A DNA stretch of 44,177 nucleotides from an uncultured Cryomorphaceae bacterium (GTDB taxonomy: Bacteria; Bacteroidota; Bacteroidia; Flavobacteriales; UBA7430). Positions 30,537 to 40,744 of this stretch are shown here, in pieces. The notes beneath the pieces were generated by a model. That model was given only the letters and a program-made list of their open reading frames with translations, had not been told where the DNA came from and did no database searches. Both the position numbers and the translations under genes were made by a program. The first letter of the stretch is position 1; each line of letters begins with the position of its first letter. The DNA is taken from contig CACDER010000005.1 in assembly GCA_902551855.1 (NCBI GenBank), positions 1 through 44,177 of the forward strand, given 5' to 3'.

Positions 30537-31706
30537 TTGATAAGTAACAAAAAATATATATTGTTTGGGACTCTGATGTTTCTTCTAACTTCATGTAAGA
30601 TTAGAGATAAAAATTCAAATACAAATGAAGAAATCAAAAATAACAATTGCCAAAAGACATGCCTTGAAAATTCAAGAACAAAGAGTCTCCTTAAGGAAAT
30701 AGACCATACAAATGTTGTTAACAAAATAAATGATTCATTATATTGTTTAACCCCAGACTCCAATGAGAGTATGGCTTATATTCCAGGGGGTATATATAGT
30801 ATGGGTTCAAGTAACATAGACATGGCTCTAAAAAGGGAGCTCCCTCAACATCAAGTTAAAGTAAACGCCTTTTACATGGATATTCACGAGGTAACAAATT
30901 CTCAGTTTTCTGCTTTTGTCAGGGAAACTAATTATAAAACTGTTGCAGAGCGTCAAATTGATTGGGATATAATTAAAAAACAACTTCCAAAAAATACTCC
31001 CAAACCTAATTCTGATCTTCTACAACCCGGATCAATGGTATTTGTCTCGAGTAAAGATATCTATAATTTGATTGATATCTCTCAATGGTGGAGATGGATT
31101 AAAGGAGCTGATTGGCAGCATCCTTATGGTCCAGAAAGTAATATTAAGGGTAAAGGACAAGAACCTGTTGTTCATATTTGTTACCATGATGCTTTAGCAT
31201 ATGCAAAATGGTGTGGAAAGCGCTTACCTACTGAAGCAGAATGGGAGTGGGCAGCTAGAGGGGGGTTAAAAGATAAAGTTTATCCCTGGGGGAATTTATC
31301 TGTGGAAAAAGGAACCCCCAAATGTAATTATTGGACTGGAGTTTTCCCAACTAAAAATACTAAAGAAGATGGTTTTGAAGGGGTTGCACCAGTGATGCAA
31401 TATGAACCAAATGGCTATGGTCTTTATGATATGGCAGGGAATGTTTGGGAAATTTGTGAAGATTGGTATGATGAAAATTATTATTCATCTTTAAATCTAA
31501 CGGAAATTCAAGATAATCCAAAGGGACCAAAGACATGGAATTATCCCATGGAACCAATGGATCCAAAACGTGTTATTCGTGGAGGATCATTTTTATGTAA
31601 TGATAGTTATTGCTCAAGCTATAGGGTTTCAGCTAGAATGCCTTATTCTCAAGATACAGGTATGAGTCACACTGGATTCAGATGTGTAAAAGATGTCACT
31701 CCATAA
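30537..31706 (+). CDS. formylglycine-generating enzyme-like (SUMF1) lipoprotein
   Basis: AYIPGGIYSMGS, EVTNSQF, RLPTEAEWEWAARGG, GLYDMAGNVWEICEDW, RVIRGGSFLCNDSYCSSYR with the Cys pair, GFRC; TTG start gives LLTSC lipobox. Confidence 0.88.
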   Translation: MISNKKYILFGTLMFLLTSCKIRDKNSNTNEEIKNNNCQKTCLENSRTKSLLKEIDHTNVVNKINDSLYCLTPDSNESMAYIPGGIYSMGSSNIDMALKRELPQHQVKVNAFYMDIHEVTNSQFSAFVRETNYKTVAERQIDWDIIKKQLPKNTPKPNSDLLQPGSMVFVSSKDIYNLIDISQWWRWIKGADWQHPYGPESNIKGKGQEPVVHICYHDALAYAKWCGKRLPTEAEWEWAARGGLKDKVYPWGNLSVEKGTPKCNYWTGVFPTKNTKEDGFEGVAPVMQYEPNGYGLYDMAGNVWEICEDWYDENYYSSLNLTEIQDNPKGPKTWNYPMEPMDPKRVIRGGSFLCNDSYCSSYRVSARMPYSQDTGMSHTGFRCVKDVTP

Positions 31707-31864
31707 TTAACTTTATATTGTTATTCTCAATTTAATTATAAATACATATCACAATTATTGATTCCAATAAAATTTTGTTAAAGTGTTTATTACATTAAGT
31801 ATAAAAAGTCTTGTCTTACAATTTTAATTTACTATTTTTGCCATGTTTACACATCTTGTATGTT

Positions 31865-33760
31865 ATGAGGAGATCATTTTGGTTCATTCTTTTTATGTGG
31901 TGGGGGTCTTCTTTTTCTCAAGATACAATTATCCAGCAAAAACCTTTTAGCAGTAATATTTTGAGTTTTAAGAACCCTTCAACTTCAATAGCATTTTCAG
32001 GTTATTACAGGTTTTTGGGGTTTGTGCGAAATCAAAAAGAGACATTTCCAAATAACGCCGGCAAAACAGTAGCAATTAGCTCAGGAGACGCATTTAGAGA
32101 GCCTATGCTTTTATTCAAGTTAAATGGAAAAACGAAAGACAACATTACATTTGGCGCTGATTTAATGATCAATAGTTTATATAAAGGCCCTTCATCTATT
32201 TATACTCGAGCTTTGACCTTAGAGCTTGGACTTAATCTAACAACATCATTTGCTACGAAATATGGAACTTTTAATTTTAAATCAGGGGGCGTTTCATGGT
32301 ATAGACAAAGTCGACTCACTGTCTGGGGAAATAGATCCTTTAATAGGACCAGTATCTTTGAAAGAAGACCTCAAACTTTATTGAATAAATTACCTATTAA
32401 TCGTTATTCAAATTATTACAATAGTGGATTGGTAGATCAAGGAATTAGATATGGGAATCGAGCCTTTCAAGGTATTTTTCTTCAAGGATCTAAGCTTCCA
32501 TTAAATTTTTCTGTAAAAGGAGTTATTGGGAAAACTAATTTCAACCGATCTTTACTTGAAACTAGTGATAATTTCACAGGGTGCTTTCAACTTAAAAATA
32601 TGCTCAGTCCCAATTTAAAAGTTGCGTACAATTACCTTTCTTCATGGGCAGATACAGACTCTTTGAGTGATGATAAAAGAAACTATTTTATTCATTCTTT
32701 TGAATTGGTAAAGAAGTGGAATAAAATACAATTCGAAATGGAGATAGGACTAGGGAAGTATAGTGATCCTAATCAGAATTTGGGCTATGGAGAAGCTATC
32801 CTTTTAAATATTAAAACAGCAAAATCAACTAAAATCCCCTTAAATGTTCAGTTTTATAGAATTTCACCACAATTTGTAAACGTTACAGGAAACTTTTTAA
32901 ACACCTCAGTTCTCGAGGTCTTCCCAAATGTTGAAGGTATAGGAACTACAGTGAGAACACCTTTTCAAAGTCCAATTGTAGGGCTTGGAAGACCAGTAAA
33001 TAATAGGCAAGGTTTGTCTATTAATGCAGATGCTAGTCTTGGTAGGTTGAAACTAAACGGAGGTGTTGGAATATATGCTGAGATTGATACTTCATATGCT
33101 GCATTGTCTTATATCCACAATGTTAATAGCCAGACACTATCCAGGCTAAATATATTTGCACAAAACTGGGGACCTTATAATGCCCTAAATTCTACTTACA
33201 GAGGAGTCTTTGAAAATGTAAATATTAGTGATAGCACTGCAAGTGGATTTGCAAATTTTAAAAAGTTTTACAACACTATTGAATTCCAAGCTAAATACAA
33301 TAATAAGATTTTTGGAAAGAACTACTATATATTTTCTCTAACACGACTTAATTCTTGTCAAAAAAATTTAAAGACTCTTCCACAGGTTAGTAGCCAAGCG
33401 CTTATTAGTCAACTTAGCGAAGAAATAGATTTTAGTATTGAATTGACAAAGAAATCAACATTTGTTTTAAGTTATGGTGTAGAAAAAATATTAGGTAATA
33501 ATTCTACAGATATAGGGGACAGCCCAGAACCTTCTGCAACAAGTGCTTTCTTTGAGAGGTTGGGTCTTAAAAAGCTTTTCAGATATACGAATGCAAGAAA
33601 TCAAAAAAACACACTTTTTGGCTTTGGTTTTGATTACATGATAGGTCCAAATGCAATGATTTTTTTTCGTCACAACCGGTACAGATATTTTGACCCCAAT
33701 TTTATAGAAAATTATTTAAAAGGCTGGGAAACAATGCTTGAATTAAAAATAAAATTTTAA
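31865..33760 (+). CDS. outer-membrane beta-barrel-like protein, unknown function
   Basis: Signal peptide MRRSFWFILFMWWGSSFSQ (preferred start within ORF 31811-33760); amphipathic strands; C-terminal LELKIKF; no TonB plug motif seen. Confidence 0.6.
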   Translation: MRRSFWFILFMWWGSSFSQDTIIQQKPFSSNILSFKNPSTSIAFSGYYRFLGFVRNQKETFPNNAGKTVAISSGDAFREPMLLFKLNGKTKDNITFGADLMINSLYKGPSSIYTRALTLELGLNLTTSFATKYGTFNFKSGGVSWYRQSRLTVWGNRSFNRTSIFERRPQTLLNKLPINRYSNYYNSGLVDQGIRYGNRAFQGIFLQGSKLPLNFSVKGVIGKTNFNRSLLETSDNFTGCFQLKNMLSPNLKVAYNYLSSWADTDSLSDDKRNYFIHSFELVKKWNKIQFEMEIGLGKYSDPNQNLGYGEAILLNIKTAKSTKIPLNVQFYRISPQFVNVTGNFLNTSVLEVFPNVEGIGTTVRTPFQSPIVGLGRPVNNRQGLSINADASLGRLKLNGGVGIYAEIDTSYAALSYIHNVNSQTLSRLNIFAQNWGPYNALNSTYRGVFENVNISDSTASGFANFKKFYNTIEFQAKYNNKIFGKNYYIFSLTRLNSCQKNLKTLPQVSSQALISQLSEEIDFSIELTKKSTFVLSYGVEKILGNNSTDIGDSPEPSATSAFFERLGLKKLFRYTNARNQKNTLFGFGFDYMIGPNAMIFFRHNRYRYFDPNFIENYLKGWETMLELKIKF

Positions 33761-33763
33761 CCT

Positions 33764-35527
33764 ATGAAAAGAAGGATACAACTTTTACTTGTTTTTTTTG
33801 CAATCCTTTCATCTGAATATAATCTTCAAGCTCAGATGAATGATAATATTTGGTTTGATGGACTTTATCGTTCCTATTTTACAAGAGATGCTCTGAACAA
33901 CAGTACAACAGATGATACATTATCTCCTAGAAATACTTCAAATGGCTATAATTTATTAGATCTTAATACTCATATAAATCCAATTAAGGATATTGAAATT
34001 TTTGCACAGCTTCGAATTAGAAATTCTTTTGGAAGCTTTTTTGGATCAGCGTCAGGAACGCAAATAAATGTCCGGCAACTTAAGGCCAGAGGAGTCATAA
34101 ATAACAAGTTTCGGTTTAGTGTTGGTGATCTTTTTTTAAAGCAATCTAAATTTACTCTTTACAACTATGATGAAGAACTTTCGGGTTTTGAAAATGATAT
34201 GTTTAAGCCTTATCGTGATATAATTCACTATGAAAACTTTTACATAGAAAATAGATGGCGATTACAGGGTATTCAAACTGACTTCTCTTATGAATTTGAT
34301 AGATTTATAAGGAGCTTAAGTTTTGATTTATTTGTCACTCGTCCTAGTGGATCTACACAAATAAATGAAACCACATATTCAAGTGATCTTTTACTTTCAG
34401 GAGGTTCTATGGTTTCTGAAATTAATAAAAGACTAATAGTATCACTAAACTACGTTAACTTATTTGAAGTACCATCTAGCGGCACGAACAATATTTCTGT
34501 TCGAAACCCAGTTTATGATCTGTCAATTTTACACCATCTCAGCAAAGATAAGTATCGGATTGAAAATAAGATCCAAACTGGTTTCTCTAAAAGGTTTTGG
34601 CTTCATTCAGAGCTTGCTAATGGAGAATTAGACACAATATCAAATCACACGAAAGGGCTGTTTTTTGAATTAGATAATAAATTTATTAAAGGAGACTCAT
34701 CACTATTGTTAACTTTTGGTTATCGCTATGTGGATCCAAATTTTAGAAGTGCTGGAGCCCAAACTCGCCGGTTAGATTATGCCTCCGGAAATATCAACAC
34801 AACTTATCCGATATACACTAATATGTCTTTAATTAGACCACCTTCTGCTTTTGACCTTGTATCTGATGACCAACTGTATAACCAAGACCTATCTAGTGTC
34901 TTAATGGTCTTCAATCCTATTTATTCAAATATATTGCCTTTTGGAGACGCCACCCCTAATAGAACTGGGATTTATCTTAAGGCTAAAATAAATAATGAAA
35001 AAAATTTATTTATTTCTAAAATTAATTCAGGATTTTTTAAAGAAGTAATAGGTCAAGGTGCTTCAGAAAAAAGAAATTTTGTCTTAATTAAAGGTTTTTT
35101 CAAAATTAATTTTCATTCATGGTTAAATTGGAAAAAAGAATTAAGTGTTTCTACTTCATCTGAAAGTGAATTTACTAAAAGAGATGGTGAAGCTGTTTCT
35201 TCATTAAACTTATTTAGTCACCAAATGAATACATCAGTAAATGCAGAGTTGACTAAAAATCTTTTCATTCAAGCATCCTACAAGCTTTTTAATGCAAATG
35301 GTAATGAATTTTTAACTCAGCGAGATGATTATGGGAATATTACTTATTTTGCATCAACAGAGATAGACCAAAAAGATCATATTCTATCATTAGGAATGTT
35401 GTATAAATTTAGAAAAAATGCCTATGCGACGCTAAATTACAATTGGTGGGGTACTGAATTTACTAATCAACCGAATTTAGATTACAAATATAATAGACTA
35501 ATATTAATTTTATCTGTGGAGTTATGA
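33764..35527 (+). CDS. outer-membrane beta-barrel-like protein, unknown function
   Basis: Signal peptide ...YNLQAQ; strand-rich; C-terminal RLILILSVEL; 3-nt gap from upstream gene. Confidence 0.6.
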   Translation: MKRRIQLLLVFFAILSSEYNLQAQMNDNIWFDGLYRSYFTRDALNNSTTDDTLSPRNTSNGYNLLDLNTHINPIKDIEIFAQLRIRNSFGSFFGSASGTQINVRQLKARGVINNKFRFSVGDLFLKQSKFTLYNYDEELSGFENDMFKPYRDIIHYENFYIENRWRLQGIQTDFSYEFDRFIRSLSFDLFVTRPSGSTQINETTYSSDLLLSGGSMVSEINKRLIVSLNYVNLFEVPSSGTNNISVRNPVYDLSILHHLSKDKYRIENKIQTGFSKRFWLHSELANGELDTISNHTKGLFFELDNKFIKGDSSLLLTFGYRYVDPNFRSAGAQTRRLDYASGNINTTYPIYTNMSLIRPPSAFDLVSDDQLYNQDLSSVLMVFNPIYSNILPFGDATPNRTGIYLKAKINNEKNLFISKINSGFFKEVIGQGASEKRNFVLIKGFFKINFHSWLNWKKELSVSTSSESEFTKRDGEAVSSLNLFSHQMNTSVNAELTKNLFIQASYKLFNANGNEFLTQRDDYGNITYFASTEIDQKDHILSLGMLYKFRKNAYATLNYNWWGTEFTNQPNLDYKYNRLILILSVEL

Positions 35528-36573
35528 AAATTAAAATAAAACTTATTACTTTTTACAGCTTACTATTCTTTCTAAATAGTTGTACAAAAACAGAATTTGA
35601 AGGACCATCAATTGCAAATTTGTATGGGGACTTTGAGTTAATTGAACCACTTATACTTACAAATAAAAATCCAAGTTTTGCAATCAATGAACAAGTTGGT
35701 TTTCAATGTGAGTTTAATAAACCAGTTCAATGGAAAATTGCTATCTTGGGTTTAAGTTCTTCTGCTTATAAGGAAATTTCAGGTTTTTCTAATCTTATTG
35801 ACTCAAATAATGTTTTTTGGAATGGCGGGCCATCACAACTTCCTTTTTTTTCAGAAGAAGTTTGTTCTGTCGAATTGACTATTGAAAATGAAATTGACAC
35901 CCTAAGAGATAATATCACTATTGTTTCAACTAAAACTTATGAAAATGGTATCTGGCTTGAAGATTTTGAAGACGGTCTTCCAGAAGGCAGCCTTATTCAC
36001 TATAACTCTGATGGTGGAGGCATGACTTTTTTTGTAGCAAGTGATGACCCATTACTTGGGAATAGTTATTTTAAGATGGGTGGTAGAGTTAATTGGGACT
36101 GGCCTTTGGGGAATCTTGACATACCTATTAATAACGCTAATGTTAGCCAAAGTTCAAACGATTTTTATATAAATATTGGCATACTGTCAGATATCCAAGA
36201 CTTACATAGTGGTCAATTTATAAATATTTTAATTTCTGAGGAAAAAGACACTCCATTTAATGATAATCTAAATAATAATGCTTCAGACTTATTTGAATCA
36301 TCAATGGAGGTTTATAAAATGAGGGTCCCTGTAGATTGGGATGGTTGGCAAATTAAATCATTTAGGTATTCAGACTTTGAACCTGTATCACCAAATAATA
36401 CAAATATTAATTTTAATATGAATCCAAATGACATTAGGGCAATTAGAATTTCTTGTCAAGCATGCCCCTCATCTGTCGGAAATCCAATTTGTCCTGAAAA
36501 TTTTGGAAAAGATGTAAGAACAGATATAGATCATATTATTTTCACTACAAATTCTAGCTTATTAGACCAATAA
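35524..36573 (+). CDS. putative surface lipoprotein with glycan-binding-like beta-sandwich
   Basis: LNSCTKTEFEG lipobox; NGIWLEDFEDGLPEGSLIHYNSDGGG...; 4-nt overlap with upstream gene. Confidence 0.5.
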   Translation: MKIKIKLITFYSLLFFLNSCTKTEFEGPSIANLYGDFELIEPLILTNKNPSFAINEQVGFQCEFNKPVQWKIAILGLSSSAYKEISGFSNLIDSNNVFWNGGPSQLPFFSEEVCSVELTIENEIDTLRDNITIVSTKTYENGIWLEDFEDGLPEGSLIHYNSDGGGMTFFVASDDPLLGNSYFKMGGRVNWDWPLGNLDIPINNANVSQSSNDFYINIGILSDIQDLHSGQFINILISEEKDTPFNDNLNNNASDLFESSMEVYKMRVPVDWDGWQIKSFRYSDFEPVSPNNTNINFNMNPNDIRAIRISCQACPSSVGNPICPENFGKDVRTDIDHIIFTTNSSLLDQ

Positions 36574-37748
36574 TGAAATTGAATATACAAATAATTATAG
36601 GATTTTTTATTTTTTGCAGTCTCTCATGCGGTTCTATGCGTGAGGTTAGTATTTATGAACCTTCTAAATCTATTTCAGCATTTGATCAATTTCCTTATAA
36701 AACACTCTTTACAAATTCTAGTGAAAATGGATTATGGGGCGTAAAAAATAATAATTGTAAGGAAGTATATTTTGATACTAAAAATAGCTTCATTGGAAAA
36801 GACCATCTTCATATAAAGTGGGATGCATCAAAATGTAATTATATTGGAATGGGTCTGAAATGGAGTAATTACAAACCTAAAAATCTGATACCTATTATAG
36901 AATCGACCGCAATAGAACTTCGTGTTCGTATTGATTCGGGTTCTATTTCAAATACACCTATGTTTTTTATATTATTAGATTACGGAGGCAATCAATGTAG
37001 GGCAAATATTAACTATTTAGATCTTGAAGGAGGAAAAATTGATACACAATGGAGACGTATACGCATTCCTCTTCAGGCATTTAATTATGAAAAACGAGGC
37101 GTTAATATGAGTAATATAAAAGAGCTTCGTCTTGAATTTCAAAGAAAGGGAGATCTTCATATAGATAATATTTTAATTGTACCTCATGATCATAATTACC
37201 ATAAGGCAAAGGCTACATTTAAAAAAGTATTTAAGTCAAATCCTATTCAGCTAGGAGTTGGCAAAGAATATTGGTGGGGGATTAATACAAAATATTCATC
37301 TAGTCTGCAATTTGGGACCTCCTTTAAAAACGAAAGTATAGTTGTTGATCTTCCCCAATCTAAAGAATCATCTTGGAATATCTTTGGTTTTTCTCCCTAT
37401 CAATGGTTGCGTATTGATATATCCAATATTTATAGTACATCAGCTCTTAAGTTTAAGATAAAAGCAACTCAAATTCCAAAGCTTCAAGCTAATTTTTTTG
37501 CCTATACAGGAAAAAAAAGAAGGTTATTTAAAATATTAAATCAAAGTCATTTTATTGATAAAGGGGATGGTATATATGAAGCCTATCTTCCTTTAAAAGC
37601 AATAAAAGGCCATGGAGAATTTAGATGGGATGAACTTAAAGAAATCAGATTTAAAATATTAGGCGGGGGGCAATTTGAATTAGGGGACTTTCAACTAATT
37701 GAATTTCGTGGAAATCCGAAAAAACCTACACAATGGAAAGGAATATAA
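36573..37748 (+). CDS. putative lipoprotein with two CIA30/CBM-like beta-sandwich segments
   Basis: LSCGS lipobox; two segments each ending IKELRLEFQRKGDLHIDNILIV / LKEIRFKILGGGQFELGDFQLIEF; overlaps neighbours. Confidence 0.5.
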   Translation: MKLNIQIIIGFFIFCSLSCGSMREVSIYEPSKSISAFDQFPYKTLFTNSSENGLWGVKNNNCKEVYFDTKNSFIGKDHLHIKWDASKCNYIGMGLKWSNYKPKNLIPIIESTAIELRVRIDSGSISNTPMFFILLDYGGNQCRANINYLDLEGGKIDTQWRRIRIPLQAFNYEKRGVNMSNIKELRLEFQRKGDLHIDNILIVPHDHNYHKAKATFKKVFKSNPIQLGVGKEYWWGINTKYSSSLQFGTSFKNESIVVDLPQSKESSWNIFGFSPYQWLRIDISNIYSTSALKFKIKATQIPKLQANFFAYTGKKRRLFKILNQSHFIDKGDGIYEAYLPLKAIKGHGEFRWDELKEIRFKILGGGQFELGDFQLIEFRGNPKKPTQWKGI

Positions 37749-39010
37749 ATATATTTATTTGCCTAGTATTTGTTATGGCATACTCTTTTAACACCTATTC
37801 ACAGGTAAATAAAGTTCAAGTGATTAAGAATGCTTTAGGTAATTTTGAATTACAAAGAAATGGAAAGCCATACTACATTAAAGGTGCAGGTGCTAAAGCT
37901 CATTTTGATCTATTAGCCCAGTCAGGAGCTAACTCAATTAGAGTTTGGAGTACTAATAATAATGCATTATTAGATTCTGCTTATAATCACAACCTTTCCG
38001 TCTCACTAGGTTTATATGTAAGACCTGAAAGAAGCGGTATGGATTATAATGATGAATATGCAGTTAAAGGTCAAATCGAATATCTTAAAAATGAAGTCTT
38101 GAGATATAAAGATCACCCAGCTCTATTGGTCTGGGGTATTGGTAATGAGGTTGATTTGAGATATAGTAATTTTAAAGTTTGGGAAACCATTGAGATCATA
38201 GCAAAATTCATAAAGGAGGTAGACCCTTATCATCCCACTATGACAGTAATTGCTGGGGTAGATCCGTCTAAGGCATTTTATATAAAAAAAAATTGCCCAA
38301 GTATTGATATATTGGGGCTTAATGTCTATGGTTCAATTGAAAATGCAGGAGCTAATTTAAGAAAGTTTAATTGGGAAAAACCTTATATAGTTTCTGAATG
38401 GGGAGTAAATGGGCCTTTTGAGGCTCGAAAAACATCTTGGAATGCGAAGATTGAACCACCAAATGGAGTAAAAGCTGACCAGCGAAAGCGAAGATATCTT
38501 GAGATAATTGAAAAAGATAAGGAACTTTGCCTTGGGAGTTATTGTTTTCTTTGGGGACAAAAACAAGAATCAACAGCTACTTGGCATGGAATGTTTCTAA
38601 GTAACGGAAATCCAACAGAGGCAGTTGATGTAATGCAATATTGTTGGACTGGAGAATGGCCAAAATCAAGGGCACCTTCTATTAAAAATATATCATTAGA
38701 AAATATAGGATGGAGAAAAGATCACGTCCTATCTCCATCTAAACAAGCGACTTTGAGGATAGATTATTTTAAATACAACAATGAACAAGTAACGCTTGAA
38801 TACATATTATATCCTGAAGCCTTTAGCAATAAAATTGGTGGTGATATTCAGTTATCGCCAGATCCCATAAATTTTGAAATTATACAGAAAATTGGTTCGG
38901 AGTTAACCTTTATAACTCCAAGTAAAAAAGGAGCTTATCGAATTTTTGCTTATGTAAAAAATAATAAAAGACAAAGCTCTGTTGCTAACATTCCATTCCT
39001 AGTAGAATAG
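37733..39010 (+). CDS. glycoside hydrolase, GH2 TIM-barrel / GH5-like
   Basis: YYIKGAGA...GANSIRVW; WGIGNEVD (candidate acid/base); KPYIVSEWGVNGPFE (candidate nucleophile); signal peptide. Confidence 0.72.
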   Translation: MERNINIFICLVFVMAYSFNTYSQVNKVQVIKNALGNFELQRNGKPYYIKGAGAKAHFDLLAQSGANSIRVWSTNNNALLDSAYNHNLSVSLGLYVRPERSGMDYNDEYAVKGQIEYLKNEVLRYKDHPALLVWGIGNEVDLRYSNFKVWETIEIIAKFIKEVDPYHPTMTVIAGVDPSKAFYIKKNCPSIDILGLNVYGSIENAGANLRKFNWEKPYIVSEWGVNGPFEARKTSWNAKIEPPNGVKADQRKRRYLEIIEKDKELCLGSYCFLWGQKQESTATWHGMFLSNGNPTEAVDVMQYCWTGEWPKSRAPSIKNISLENIGWRKDHVLSPSKQATLRIDYFKYNNEQVTLEYILYPEAFSNKIGGDIQLSPDPINFEIIQKIGSELTFITPSKKGAYRIFAYVKNNKRQSSVANIPFLVE

Positions 39011-39014
39011 TTAG

Positions 39015-40619
39015 TTAGTTGTTAAATAGTTGAATAACTGTTTTATAACCAGGTCTAAAGAGAAGCACCTCGAAATCTTTTTTAGGTTTAATTATTTCAT
39101 CTGCTTTATAAATATTCCAAACTGATTCATTCCTATTTCGCCAACCTACCGAGGTATATAGATTATTAGATTCAATTATATAACCTAAATCTTTCATAAT
39201 AAGTTTTGGTAAGTTGAGTTTTGGTATAGATATGGAACTGGTAAACATCGAATCTAGCATTGCTAATTCGCTCATGTTACCAAAATCAGAATCTTCCATC
39301 CATTTAAATAAATGATATTTTAATGTATCATAAATTTCTTCATATTTGGGATTATGGATTAGGTTGTTTAATTCAAAGAAGTCTTTTGACACTTCATAAA
39401 GCTCAAAACGATCTTTATGATTTAAGAACCAATTTGAAAAGTAAGAACTCAGTTCTTGCCTTTTCAAAAGAGAATCAAGTACTTGCATCGTTTTCATTTG
39501 TTGACGGTATATAATTGGTTTATATATGGTAGTTGAAGTATCACCATTATAAATTAGTTTAAAATTACTACCACGAATACTTCTTCGCATATCAACCTCA
39601 CTATCAAACCTATCTGTAGCCCCATAGACATATTTACGTTGGTCTTTTTTAAAGAAAGAAACACCTTCAAATGGTAATTCTCGTTCAATATTTGCTGCGT
39701 CAAGTAAAGTTGGAGCAAAATCAACAAAGCTAATCAGTTGAAAATTCTTTCCTCTATTAGTCTCATCAATCCATTTAACTATCATTGGAACATTAAGACC
39801 AGTTTCATAAATTGATCGTTTGTATCTGGGGAAGGGGCCACCGTGGTCGCTAAAGAAAAATATAATAGTGTTTTTATACAAGTTGTCTGCTTTTAGCTGG
39901 TTTAAAATTGCACCAATTTTTTCATCCAGTTTTTCTATATTTTTATAGTTAGTTAGTATATCCCTTTTAATTTCATCGTCATCAGGAAAAATTTTTGGAG
40001 TTAGAATATTTTCTAATTCTTTTTTTGAATATGAAGTTTTATTCCTCCAGATATTAGACTCATGCGTTACATTGAAATTAAAGACCGAAAAAAAAGGTTG
40101 ACCTTCTTGTTTATTTCTCCAATGTGCTTCTTGACTACTTTCGTCCCAGGCTAACGGAGATGCTTTCATATTATAATCTTCTTTTGAATTATTAGTACAA
40201 TAATAGCCTTTTGCTCTAAGATCTTCTGTGAAGAAACGAATTGGTTTTTTTGGTTTAGCATTATAATATGGTAGAGAGTTATGAGGATTAATTGTACTAT
40301 TTTCTTTCGATTTTTTATAAGCTCGCATATGTTGTGTACCAATTGATGTAGGATACATTCCTGTAATTAGACAACTTCGACTTGGGGCACAGACAGGAGA
40401 AGGTGTGTAACAATTTTGATACACCAATCCATCTTTAGCCAGCTGATTTATATTTGGAGTATTTGCACTTGAATCACCATACATTGGAAAAAATAAGGAT
40501 TGATCTTCACAAACTAGCCATAAAAAATTTGGTGATCCTTGTCCAAAAGAAAAAGTGGATATACTCATAAATAGATAAAATAGACTCGTTTTCAAGTTGT
40601 GTAGTTTATAAATAGTCAA
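39015..40619 (-). CDS. S1-family sulfatase (heparan N-sulfatase-like)
   Basis: NFLWLVCEDQSLFFPMYGD; VCAPSRSCLITGMYPTSIGTQHMR; FFFSDHGGPFPRYK. Confidence 0.9.
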   Translation of the reverse strand: MTIYKLHNLKTSLFYLFMSISTFSFGQGSPNFLWLVCEDQSLFFPMYGDSSANTPNINQLAKDGLVYQNCYTPSPVCAPSRSCLITGMYPTSIGTQHMRAYKKSKENSTINPHNSLPYYNAKPKKPIRFFTEDLRAKGYYCTNNSKEDYNMKASPLAWDESSQEAHWRNKQEGQPFFSVFNFNVTHESNIWRNKTSYSKKELENILTPKIFPDDDEIKRDILTNYKNIEKLDEKIGAILNQLKADNLYKNTIIFFFSDHGGPFPRYKRSIYETGLNVPMIVKWIDETNRGKNFQLISFVDFAPTLLDAANIERELPFEGVSFFKKDQRKYVYGATDRFDSEVDMRRSIRGSNFKLIYNGDTSTTIYKPIIYRQQMKTMQVLDSLLKRQELSSYFSNWFLNHKDRFELYEVSKDFFELNNLIHNPKYEEIYDTLKYHLFKWMEDSDFGNMSELAMLDSMFTSSISIPKLNLPKLIMKDLGYIIESNNLYTSVGWRNRNESVWNIYKADEIIKPKKDFEVLLFRPGYKTVIQLFNN

Positions 40620-40744
40620 ATTTAATTAAATTAATTATTTTAGTATCTTTAAAAACTTAAGATAATAAATCAGGGCTGAAAGTTATCTAGTTTATGCTTT
40701 TTTATTCAGCCCTAAGAAGTATTTATCTGATTAATAATTTTAAT

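Noticed and set aside
30530-30763. Minus-strand 77-aa ORF (and similar short antisense ORFs at 19977, 27934, 29574, 31360, 33491, 38357, 38367, 39323, 41791, 42124, 43454)
   Set aside because: All overlap well-supported genes on the other strand and lack family motifs; considered spurious.
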